NCBI RefSeq assembly: GCF_005048155.1
Contig: NZ_SUMB01000002.1
Span: 620,001 to 684,000, forward strand
From: Streptomyces piniterrae
GTDB lineage: Bacteria > Actinomycetota > Actinomycetes > Streptomycetales > Streptomycetaceae
Reading direction: 5' to 3'
DNA length: 64,000 bases
Positions within the stretch are counted from its first letter, which is position 1, and each line of letters opens with the position of its first letter. Below are positions 7,837-17,544 of the stretch, piece by piece. Both the position numbers and the translations under genes were made by a program. The notes beneath the pieces were generated by a model. It made no database searches and was not told the origin of the DNA. It saw only the letters and a list, made by a program, of their open reading frames with translations.

Positions 7837-9519
7837 TCAGGCGAGGGAGACCAGGTCCCGGTACTCCTCGTTCCACAGGTCCTCGTCCGCGTCCGGCAGC
7901 AGCAGGACGCGGTCGGGGCGCAGGGCGTCGACGGCGCCTCCGTCGTGGGTGACCATCACGATCGCGCCGGGATACGAGCCGACGGCCGCCAGGACCTCGT
8001 CGCGGGGGGCGGGGTCGAGATGGTTGGTGGGCTCGTCGAGGAGCAGCACGTTGGCTCCGGAGTGGACGAGACCGGCCAGTGCCAGGCGGGTCTTCTCGCC
8101 GCCGGAGAGCACTGCGGCCGGCTTGTCGGCGTCGTCCCCGGAGAACAGGAACGCGCCCAGTACCCGTCGCGCTTCGCCGTCGGTGAGGTGGGGCGCGGCC
8201 GCCGCAAGGTTCTGACGTACGGTGCGTGCGGTGTCCAGGGTGTCGTGCTCCTGGGCGAAGTAGCCCAGACGCAGCCCGTGTCCGCGCACCACCCGGCCGC
8301 TGTCCGGGTCCTCAGCACCGGCCAGGATGCGCAACAGGGTGGTCTTTCCGGCCCCGTTGAGGCCGAGGACCACCACGCGGCTGCCCCGGTCCACGGCCAG
8401 GTCCACACCGGACAGCACTTGGTGGCCGCCGTAGGACTTGGCCAGGCTGATCGCGCCCAGTGGCATGCGGCCGCACGGGGCGGGTTCGGGCAGCCGGATC
8501 CGGGCGGTCTTCTCCGTCCGCCGGGCCGGTTCGAGGTCGGCGAGCATGCGGTCGGCGCGGCGGGCCATGTTCCTGGCCGTGACGGCGGTGGCCACGCGCG
8601 CCTTCATCTTGTCCGCCTGCGCGTGCAGGGCGGCGGCCTTGCGTTCGGCGTTCGCCCGCTCCCGGGCGCGCCGTCGCTCGTCGTACTCGCGCTGCGCGAG
8701 ATACGCCCGCCAGCCGGTGTTGTGGACCTCGATCGTGGTGCGGTCGGTGGCTCCCCTGCGCATGGGGGTCCCCCCTGCTCGAACAGAGTTGAGAGATTGG
8801 GGGAGGAGTGGAGAGCTCGGGGAAGTGTCGAGGTGGAAGACGCGGTTGACCACGTCGGCGAGCAGTGAGGTGTCGTGGCTGATCAGCATCAGTCCGCCCG
8901 GGTGGCTGCGGAGGAAGGTGCGCAGCCAGGCGATCGAGTCGGCGTCGAGGTGGTTGGTCGGCTCGTCCAGCAGGAGTGTCCCGGAGTGTCCGGCGAACAG
9001 GATCCGCGCCAGCTCCACCCGGCGCCGCTGACCGCCGGACAGCGCGCCGACCGGCTCGCCCAACACCCGGTCGGGCAGGCCGAGTCCGGCCGCCACACGG
9101 GCCGCCTCGGCCTCTGCTGCGTAGCCGCCCCCGGCCTGGAACGCGGCCTCGGCGTGCGTATAGCGGTTCATCGCCCGCTCCAGTTCCGCGGGGCCGGTGG
9201 CGTGGGCCATCGCGGCCTCGGCCGTGCGCAGTGCACGCAGAGCGCGGTCGAGGCCGCGGGCGGACAGGATCCGGTCGGTCACGGTGACGGTGGGGTCGGC
9301 GGCGCGGGAGTCCTGCGCGAGGAACCCGACAGGACCGGTGCGGGTGATCGTCCCGGCATCCGGCTCGGCCTGTCCGGCGAGGGCGGTCATCAGGGTGGTC
9401 TTGCCCGCACCGTTGCGGCCGACCAGGCCGATCCGGTCGCCGGGGGAGATGGTGAAGGAGATGTCGGACAGCAGCAGGCGCGCGCCGGCGCGCAGCTCGA
9501 CTCCGCGAGCAGTAATCAT
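7837..9519 (-). CDS. ABC-F family ATPase (ribosome-associated, possible antibiotic protection)
   Basis: The product is 560 residues with two ATP-binding domains and no membrane segment. Domain 1 has Walker A GRNGAGKT at residues 34-41, the signature LSGGQRRRVELARIL and LLLDEPTNHLD. Domain 2 has GLNGAGKTTLL, LSGGEKTRLALAGL and LLLDEPTNHLD. ABC-F proteins act on the ribosome, and many confer resistance to ribosome-targeting antibiotics. The start ATG at 9519 gives the family N-terminus MITARGVELRAGARLLL. Residues about 232-256, in the first-domain/linker region after NRVFHLD, are an extra SPSSPLLPQSLNSVRAGG-type segment encoded by an inserted repeat element and absent from relatives as I recall them. 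The frame stays open, so the protein may still work. A short upstream ORF (9578-9637) could regulate it. Confidence 0.88.
   Translation of the reverse strand: MITARGVELRAGARLLLSDISFTISPGDRIGLVGRNGAGKTTLMTALAGQAEPDAGTITRTGPVGFLAQDSRAADPTVTVTDRILSARGLDRALRALRTAEAAMAHATGPAELERAMNRYTHAEAAFQAGGGYAAEAEAARVAAGLGLPDRVLGEPVGALSGGQRRRVELARILFAGHSGTLLLDEPTNHLDADSIAWLRTFLRSHPGGLMLISHDTSLLADVVNRVFHLDTSPSSPLLPQSLNSVRAGGTPMRRGATDRTTIEVHNTGWRAYLAQREYDERRRARERANAERKAAALHAQADKMKARVATAVTARNMARRADRMLADLEPARRTEKTARIRLPEPAPCGRMPLGAISLAKSYGGHQVLSGVDLAVDRGSRVVVLGLNGAGKTTLLRILAGAEDPDSGRVVRGHGLRLGYFAQEHDTLDTARTVRQNLAAAAPHLTDGEARRVLGAFLFSGDDADKPAAVLSGGEKTRLALAGLVHSGANVLLLDEPTNHLDPAPRDEVLAAVGSYPGAIVMVTHDGGAVDALRPDRVLLLPDADEDLWNEEYRDLVSLA
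8752..8826 (-). repeat. 75-base Streptomyces-type dispersed repeat inserted in frame in the ABC-F gene
   Basis: On the minus strand it reads CTTCCCCGAGCTCTCC, then CTCCCCCAATCTCTC, a TTCGAGCAGGGGGGACCCCC core and CATGCGCAGG. This resembles a G/C-rich palindromic repeat that I recall seeing many times between Streptomyces genes. The length is a multiple of three and contains no stop, so the host gene stays in frame. Removing it restores a usual-looking junction HLD-ATDRTTIEVHN. Confidence 0.6.
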
Positions 9520-9577
9520 GGGGTGACGCTCCGAAATAGCAAAAGGACACACTTCTGGCGGGGAAGCGGGTCCTCGG

Positions 9578-9637
9578 CTAGGAAATTCGGGGCGTAGACA
9601 TGCCGCCACGGTAACCGGGCCCCCTGGAGCAGCGCAT
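9578..9637 (-). CDS. Candidate 19-codon leader ORF upstream of ABC-F
   Basis: The ORF MRCSRGPGYRGGMSTPRIS has GGAGA seven bases before its ATG and ends 58 bases before the ABC-F start. Genes for ribosome-protecting ABC-F proteins are often controlled by antibiotic stalling on such leaders, so this could be an attenuator. Nothing in the peptide proves it. The rest of the 323-base gap 9520-9842 shows no other gene. Confidence 0.3.
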   Translation of the reverse strand: MRCSRGPGYRGGMSTPRIS

Positions 9638-9842
9638 GCGTTTTTCTCCGGGCTCGGTGCGGTACGTCGTCGGGGCGCTCGCGTGTCCTGGCGATGGTCG
9701 ACCGGGGCGCGAGCATGCTGCTGACCAGGCTCATCCACGAGAGCCAAAAAAATCGGACGGGGATGTCGAGAACCCGTGACCGGCTCCGTCCCCGCTGTGA
9801 ACGCGACCACAATGGGTCGCACCAGGACCTAGGAGAACCATC

Positions 9843-10265
9843 ATGGCCAAGTACCTGCTGCTCAAGCACTACCGCGGTGCCCCGGCCGCGGTGAACGACG
9901 TTCCCATGGACCGGTGGGCGCCCGAGGAGATCTCGGCCCATGTGCAGTACATGAACGACTTCGCGGCCCGGCTCGAGAAGACCGGCGAGTTCGTCGACGG
10001 TCAGGCGCTCGCCCCCGAGGGGACGTGGGTCCGGTACGACGGCGAGGGCCGCCCGCCGGTCACCGACGGCCCGTTCGCCGAGACCAAGGACCTCATCGCC
10101 GGCTGGATGGTGATCGACGTCGACAGCTACGAGCGCGCCGTCGAGCTGGCCGGGGAACTGTCGGCCGCCCCCGGCGCGGGCGGTAAGCCGATCCACGAGT
10201 GGCTGGAGGTGCGCCCGTTCCTGGCCGCCCCGCCCACCACCTCGGACTGCGCCTTCCATGGATGA
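9843..10265 (+). CDS. YCII/DGPF-domain protein (partner of ECF sigma factor)
   Basis: This 140-residue protein is of the YCII/DGPF type. MAKYLLLKHYRG starts the ferredoxin-like fold, and VTDGPFAETKDLIAGW carries the DGPF motif at about residues 77-80. Proteins of this type are genetically linked to ECF42-type sigma factors, where they are thought to take part in the regulatory circuit; the chemistry is unknown. The stop overlaps the start of the sigma gene by eight bases, so the two are co-translated. The ATG is preceded by AGGAG. Confidence 0.9.
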   Translation: MAKYLLLKHYRGAPAAVNDVPMDRWAPEEISAHVQYMNDFAARLEKTGEFVDGQALAPEGTWVRYDGEGRPPVTDGPFAETKDLIAGWMVIDVDSYERAVELAGELSAAPGAGGKPIHEWLEVRPFLAAPPTTSDCAFHG

Positions 10266-11403
10266 GGCTCTGCTTCGGAGCCTTACGCCCAGCGTGCTTG
10301 CCATCCTCGTCCGCCGCGGAGCCGACTTCGCGGCGGCCGAGGACGCCGTGCAGGACGCGCTGGTCGAGGCGGTCCGCGTCTGGCCGGCCGACCCTCCGCG
10401 GGATGCGAAGGGCTGGCTGGTCACCGTGGCCTGGCGCAAGTTCCTCGACGCGACCCGCGCCGACACCGCCCGCCGCCGGCGCGAGGACCACGTCGACCAG
10501 GAGCCGGCCGCCGGTCCCGCGCCCTCGGCGGACGACACGCTCCAGCTCTATTTCCTGTGCGCCCACCCGTCGCTGACGCCGTCGTCCGCGGTCGCGCTCA
10601 CACTGCGCGCCGTCGGCGGGCTGACCACCCGTCAGATCGCCCAGGCCTACCTGGTACCCGAGGCGACCATGGCGCAGCGCATCAGCCGGGCCAAGCGCAC
10701 CGTCTCCGGCATACGGTTCGACCGGCCCGGCGACGTCGCCACCGTGCTGCGCGTCCTCTATCTGGTCTTCAACGAGGGCTACTCCGGCGACATCGACCTC
10801 GCCGCCGAGGCCATCCGGCTCACCCGGCAGCTCGCGGCCGGAATCGACCACCCCGAGGTGGCGGGGCTGCTCGCCCTCATGCTGCTCCACCACGCCCGGC
10901 GCGCCGCCCGGACCGCGCCCGACGGCAGCCTGGTGCCGCTCGCCGAGCAGGACCGCGGCCGATGGGACACCGGGTCGATCGCCGAGGGCGTCGAGATCCT
11001 GCAGGCGGCCCTCGCCCGCGACCGGCTCGGCGAGTTCCAGGCCCAGGCCGCCATCGCGGCACTGCACGCCGACGCGCCCACCGCCGAGGAGACCGACTGG
11101 GTGCAGATCGTCGAGTGGTACGACGAGCTCGTGCGACTGACCGACAGCCCGGTCGTCCGGCTCAACCGTGCGGTGGCGGTCGGCGAGGCCGACGGACCGC
11201 GCGCGGGCCTGGCGGCGCTCGCGGCGCTGGACGATGCCATCCCCCGCCATGCCGCGGTGGCGGCGTACCTCCATGAACGCGACGGCGACCTGGTGACGGC
11301 GGCACGGCTTTACGCCGAGGCGGCCCACAAGGCCCCCAGCCTCGCCGAGCGCGACCACCTGACCCGCCAGGCCGCCCGACTCAACGCCCGCCGCCGTCGC
11401 TGA
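10258..11403 (+). CDS. ECF sigma factor, ECF42-like, with C-terminal TPR-type extension
   Basis: The product is 381 residues, about twice the size of a minimal ECF sigma factor. Sigma region 2 lies at about residues 20-65 (ADFAAAEDAVQDALVEAVR) and region 4 at about 120-147 (LTTRQIAQAYLVPEATMAQRI). The C-terminal 200 residues are an alpha-helical TPR-like extension (LVFNEGYSG, LALMLLHHARRAAR, LNRAVAVGEADG) typical of the ECF42/sigma-24 branch. No anti-sigma gene is adjacent, as is usual in this group, where the extension is thought to govern activity. It overlaps the upstream DGPF gene by eight bases. The stop is 38 bases from the convergent Fur-family gene. Confidence 0.9.
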   Translation: MDEALLRSLTPSVLAILVRRGADFAAAEDAVQDALVEAVRVWPADPPRDAKGWLVTVAWRKFLDATRADTARRRREDHVDQEPAAGPAPSADDTLQLYFLCAHPSLTPSSAVALTLRAVGGLTTRQIAQAYLVPEATMAQRISRAKRTVSGIRFDRPGDVATVLRVLYLVFNEGYSGDIDLAAEAIRLTRQLAAGIDHPEVAGLLALMLLHHARRAARTAPDGSLVPLAEQDRGRWDTGSIAEGVEILQAALARDRLGEFQAQAAIAALHADAPTAEETDWVQIVEWYDELVRLTDSPVVRLNRAVAVGEADGPRAGLAALAALDDAIPRHAAVAAYLHERDGDLVTAARLYAEAAHKAPSLAERDHLTRQAARLNARRRR

Positions 11404-11441
11404 CGGGGCGCGCTCTTTTCGTTCCGGAGGTGCGGGTCGGC

Positions 11442-11864
11442 TCAGGCGCGGGCGCAGTCGGGGCACAGACCCCGGTAGGTCATCTCGACGTCGGAGACGG
11501 TGAAGCCGAACCGCTCGGAGGCGGGGAGATCGGCCAGCGGGTCGCCGTCGGGGTGGACGTCACGGATGGCGCCGCAGCGCGAACACAGCAGGTGGTGGTG
11601 GGGGTGGTGGGCGTTCGGGTCGTAGCGCTTGGCGCGGCCGTCGGTGGCCACCTCGACCACCTCGCCGAGCGAGACGAGCTCACCAAGGGTGTTGTAGACG
11701 GTCGCGCGGGAGATCTCCGGCAACCGGTCGGTGGCACGCGCGAGTACCTCGTCCGCGGTGAGGTGGACGTGCTCGCCGTCGAGCACCTCGGCGACAACGC
11801 GGCGCTGGGCGGTCATACGCCAGCCGCGTCCGCGCAGCCGTTCCAGGAGGTCGCTCATGCCCAT
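11442..11864 (-). CDS. Fur-family peroxide/iron regulator, divergent from katG
   Basis: The product is 140 residues. The N-terminal winged helix (RMTAQRRVVAEVL, ISRATVYNTLGELV) is followed by a His-rich dimer/metal domain (NAHHPHHHLLCSRCGAIRD) and a second CPDC pair near the C-terminus. The two CxxC pairs form the structural zinc site common in PerR/FurA proteins. Its position divergent from catalase-peroxidase suggests a peroxide-sensing repressor (FurA/CatR/PerR-type) of katG and of itself. The ATG at 11864 was chosen; a second one at 11858 (MSDLLERL) is also possible. Confidence 0.9.
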   Translation of the reverse strand: MGMSDLLERLRGRGWRMTAQRRVVAEVLDGEHVHLTADEVLARATDRLPEISRATVYNTLGELVSLGEVVEVATDGRAKRYDPNAHHPHHHLLCSRCGAIRDVHPDGDPLADLPASERFGFTVSDVEMTYRGLCPDCARA

Positions 11865-11918
11865 CAGCCTAACTGTGCATCGTCCGACGAATGAATTCGT
11901 ATGGGTTTGGTCATCGTA

Positions 11919-11946
11919 TTGACTTAGATTTAGTCCATCGTAGGAT
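11919..11946 (+). promoter_or_regulatory. Candidate katG promoter with overlapping Fur-type operator
   Basis: TTGACT (11919-11924) and TAGGAT (11941-11946) are spaced by 16 bases. Between and over them lies the imperfect inverted repeat GACTTAGATTTAGTC (11921-11935), much more AT-rich than its surroundings and similar to Fur/PerR boxes. It lies 55 bases upstream of the Fur gene start, so it could serve both directions. The remaining 370 bases to katG contain no supported gene and would form a long 5' leader. Confidence 0.55.
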
Positions 11947-12290
11947 CGGTTCCGGCGACAGCCAAGGGACAGGACACAACCGCAGGGACAGCACTTGACG
12001 GTTCACCAGACGGGTCTGCTCACCACAGCACCCGGTCGCACCGGTCGCGGACAGCCACTGCGGCGAGCAGACGAGCGTCGGCGGCCCGATCGCATGGTCC
12101 ACGCATGCGGCGCCGTCGCCCGGACGGTGACCAGTACGGCGTCGAGGCGATCACCTCCGGGGCACGCGGTGGCGTAGGACGCCCGCTCGTCACGCACCCC
12201 TCAGGGCCGTGTCACCACCACATGTGTCGGTCGAGTGGCGTCTTCGCCCCCAATTCCTGTTCCACCGCCCCCAGATCCTGAGCACCGTGA

Positions 12291-14528
<2,238 letters not shown>

Positions 14529-14529
14529 T

Positions 14530-14573
14530 GATGTCGTCCAGGTCGGCCCTGCCCGGCCGACCTGGACGACATC
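14530..14573 (+). terminator. katG terminator (19-bp perfect stem)
   Basis: The arms 14530-14548 and 14555-14573 are perfect complements with a 6-base loop, starting two bases after the katG stop. Confidence 0.9.
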
Positions 14574-14674
14574 CGCTCGGACCGTGATCCTCTCGGCGCC
14601 ATCCGCCTCCGGCGGGACTCGAGAGGGCCACGGTCGAGCAAGGGGCCGTCGACGCCCAGATCTTCGTCATCGAC

Positions 14675-15361
14675 GTGGCGGGCGGCGACGGCCTTCCGCG
14701 TTTCGAACCGCGGTGGCTGCACCCGCGCGGGAACGTGGCGCGGGTGTGCGTCATCGGAGCCATGAGCGCCCCGCCCGGCGGCGACCGGCTGCGCATGGAA
14801 GCCACCGCGCAGCAGGGCACGGCGCTGCACATCATCTCCGCCGCCGCGACCCTCGCCGTGCGGGGCCTGACCCCAGAGCCCGCCACCTACGACGTGCAAC
14901 TGACCGTGGCGGAGGACGCACAGCTCCACTGGCGCCCCGAGCCGTCGACCTGCGCGGCCGACAGCGACCTGCGCCAGCCCCGGACCATCGACCTCGCCCG
15001 CACCGCACGGCTCGTACTGCGCGAGGAACAGATCCTCGGACGCACAGGCGAATCGCCGGGCCGTGTGACCACTCGCCTCACCGTCCGACGCGGCGGGTAC
15101 ACGCTGCTGGACCAACAGGCCGCCTACGGACCGGGCGCACCCGGCCGGGAGGGCCCGGCCGTCCTCGCCGGTCACCGCGTGACGGGACAACTCCTCGTCG
15201 TCGACCCGGCTTTCGAGAAGAAGCCCCCGGGAGTACGCCTGCTCGGCGGCGCCGCGAACGACGGCTTCCTGAGTGCGCCCCCCGCGCGCGGGCGTACTCC
15301 CACAGAACTCGAATGGGGCAGCGCAGGCTGGAATCGGCTTGGGCAGGATCCCGGGCGGTGA
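14675..15361 (+). pseudogene. ureD: Orphan urease accessory protein UreD-like remnant
   Basis: The 228-codon frame matches the UreD/UreH core: RVCVIGAMSAPPGGDRLRME, HIISAAATLAV, LHWRPEPSTCAADSDLRQ, ARLVLREEQILGRTGE, YGPGAPG and TGQLLVVDP. UreD is a scaffold for nickel loading of urease. The N-terminal beta strands before RVCVIG are not family-like (GLPRFEPRWLHPRGN) and the frame starts only at GTG 14675. The C-terminus turns into unrelated-looking sequence after RLLGGAANDGF. No ureABC, ureE, ureF or ureG genes are in the window. I infer a decayed or relocated gene without partners. An intact but divergent UreD acting on a distant urease is the alternative. Confidence 0.6.
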
Positions 15362-15489
15362 TCTTTCCCTGCCCGGCATGCCGGTAAGAGCCGCGCCGCA
15401 GTGGCGCGCGCCCTGCGGTGGTCCTGCCACCCATGCCGTAGCCGGGCCGCGGATTCCATTGAACTGATTGACGAGTAAGGGGTTGTGCC

Positions 15490-16644
15490 GTGGCTTTGAC
15501 GATTGCGAACATCTCGGCCGAGCTGGAGGCCGCGAACAAGGTCGGTGATCCGGCCGCCGACGCGCTGGTGTCCGACCTGATCGACAACCGAGAGGTCGAC
15601 GGCGTCAACGATCTGTTCCGCACCATCAACAAGCTGGGGCCCGGCCAGGACCTCTCCCAGTTGCCCGAGCGCCTCGCCCAGTTCTTGCGGGAGGCGGAGG
15701 CCGCGCCGCCGGGCTGGAGCGAGGCGGACGTCAAGGCGGCGGAGAGCTTCTTCGGCCACCATCACGGGGAAGCGTCCATGCTCCAGGGCACCGTCGGCCT
15801 CATCGGCACCTACCTCTCGCCCACCGGCGCCTTCACCCTGCGCTCCACGGGCCGGCTCGGCGGCGTGGAGGGCCCGGGCCGGCGGCTGTCGCAGTCCTCG
15901 CGTCTGTTCCTCGACATGGGCAAGGACAACGCCATGCGCGACGGCAGCCTCGCCGCCACCGTGACCAAGGTCCGTATGGTCCATGCCTCGGTGCGGCAGC
16001 TGCACAAGAAGAGCGGCGAGTGGGACTACGCCAAGTGGGGCGAGCCCGTCTCCCAGAAGTACACCACCGGCGCCGCCTGCGTCTTCAGCACCCAGATCCT
16101 CCAGGGCATGGCGAACCTGGGCCTGCACGTCTCCAAGGACGACGCGCACGGGTTCATGTGCGCCTGGCACTACGTCAACCACTACCTCGGCACCCCGGAG
16201 AAGTGGCTGCTGCCCAAGGACGCGGCTGAGGTCGAGCGTCTCTGGAACCAGGTGCGGGACGAGGAGTGGAAGAAGACCGACGATGGTGTGTTCATGACGG
16301 CGCAGGCCATCAAGTTCTACCGGGAGCTCGTCGGGCCGGGGGCCAGTGACGCGTACATCGCTCTGACCCGCGTGGCGCTCACCGACAAGTACGCCGACAT
16401 GGCCGGCATCCCGAAGAGCCCCCTCGACATCGCGGGCAAGCCCCTCGCCGCCGGCCACGGTCTCCTCAGCAGCACGGCCGGCGGGCTGTTCGGCGAGACC
16501 GCGAAGCAGACCGTCGGAGTCAATCCCTACAAGGACATCCTCGGAGTCGCTTCCAAGGCGTTCAACCAAGTCGAGAGGTACGCCCTCACCCACGACAAGG
16601 ACGATCAGCCCCAGATGCACCAGGAACTGCACGACAACCGCTGA
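15490..16644 (+). CDS. MpaB/rubber-oxygenase-type haem protein (DUF2236)
   Basis: The product is 384 residues with no signal peptide. The VTKVRMVHASVRQLHKKSG segment, with H165 as probable haem ligand, and the following WGEPVSQ and YVNHYLGTPE motifs fit the mpaB/latex-clearing-protein oxygenase domain (PF09995 family). Members are b-type haem oxygenases acting on isoprenoid or other hydrophobic chains; most actinobacterial copies have no known substrate. The start is GTG at 15490 (MALTIANISAEL), eight bases after AAGGGG. It stands alone, with no substrate clue beyond the nearby oxidative-stress genes. Confidence 0.75.
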   Translation: MALTIANISAELEAANKVGDPAADALVSDLIDNREVDGVNDLFRTINKLGPGQDLSQLPERLAQFLREAEAAPPGWSEADVKAAESFFGHHHGEASMLQGTVGLIGTYLSPTGAFTLRSTGRLGGVEGPGRRLSQSSRLFLDMGKDNAMRDGSLAATVTKVRMVHASVRQLHKKSGEWDYAKWGEPVSQKYTTGAACVFSTQILQGMANLGLHVSKDDAHGFMCAWHYVNHYLGTPEKWLLPKDAAEVERLWNQVRDEEWKKTDDGVFMTAQAIKFYRELVGPGASDAYIALTRVALTDKYADMAGIPKSPLDIAGKPLAAGHGLLSSTAGGLFGETAKQTVGVNPYKDILGVASKAFNQVERYALTHDKDDQPQMHQELHDNR

Positions 16645-16814
16645 CCGAGCGGTAGGACCCGACGTGGGGGACTCCTCGGAACGAGGTCTCCCTCGCGTCG
16701 TCCGGCCACCCCAGCAGAACGGGGGTGACGCAGGTCACAGGGCTTCGTGTCACAACTCGCTGAGCTGCTCCGTCAAAGGTGTGTAACCGCCAGACAACGG
16801 CAATGGAGCGCATC

Positions 16815-17288
16815 ATGGAAGCACGCCTGAACCCCTTCACCAACCCGGTCCTGGGCAAGGTCTTCAAGCACATCATCGCGGCGGGGAAGGTGCTCGAGGA
16901 GTCGACCTTGCCGGCCTCGACGCAGGAACTGGTGAAGCTCCGCGCCAGCCAGATCAATGGCTGCGGCTTCTGCACCGACATGCACTTCAAGGACGCCGTG
17001 CACGCCGGGGAGTCGGCGGAGCGCCTCAACCTGGTCGCCGCTTGGCGGGAGGCCAAGGTGTTCACCGAGGCCGAGCGCGCGGCGCTGGAGCTGGCGGAGG
17101 AGGCCACTCGCATCGCCGATGCGGCCGGCGGTGTCCCGGACGAGGTCTGGGAGAACGCCGCCAAGCACTACGACGAGGATCAGCTCGGCGCCCTGGTGGG
17201 TGTCATCACCGTCATCAACGCCTTCAACCGCGGGAATGTCATGCTCCAGATGCCCGCCGGTGACTACCAGCCCGGCCAGTTCGGGTAA
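16815..17288 (+). CDS. AhpD-like carboxymuconolactone decarboxylase-family peroxidase
   Basis: The product is 157 residues, all-helical. The redox motif is CGFC within INGCGFCTDMH, which carries the resolving and peroxidatic cysteines and the proton-relay His of AhpD-type proteins. It probably reduces organic peroxides or acts as a thiol redox partner. The ATG at 16815 is preferred because GGAG lies six bases upstream; the in-frame ATG at 16803 lacks a site. It is followed by a terminator-like hairpin, so it is probably monocistronic. Confidence 0.88.
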   Translation: MEARLNPFTNPVLGKVFKHIIAAGKVLEESTLPASTQELVKLRASQINGCGFCTDMHFKDAVHAGESAERLNLVAAWREAKVFTEAERAALELAEEATRIADAAGGVPDEVWENAAKHYDEDQLGALVGVITVINAFNRGNVMLQMPAGDYQPGQFG

Positions 17289-17310
17289 CCGGGAGCGCGA
17301 CGCCTGAGGC

Positions 17311-17335
17311 GACCGGGTCCGCTCCGGACCCGGTC
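17311..17335 (+). terminator. Hairpin after the AhpD-like gene
   Basis: GACCGGGTCCG (17311-17321) pairs perfectly with 17325-17335 across a 3-base loop. Flanking AGG/CCT can extend the stem past a single bulge. Confidence 0.75.
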
Positions 17336-17544
17336 CTCATCACAGAGGGGCATGGCTCTCCACCCTCCGTGCTCCGTACTCCCGGCCGATCCTGCCGACG
17401 GCATCGCGCGGCTGTTTGCGATGTGTGTTCACTCATCGGCGCTGAGTAAGTCTTCCGCCGACTGTGACGGGGCCAACAGCGGGGTGACGTCGCCTGTGCG
17501 CATGCTCTTCGGGGGAGTAGTGAGAGAGCGAGCGAGAACGGCCG

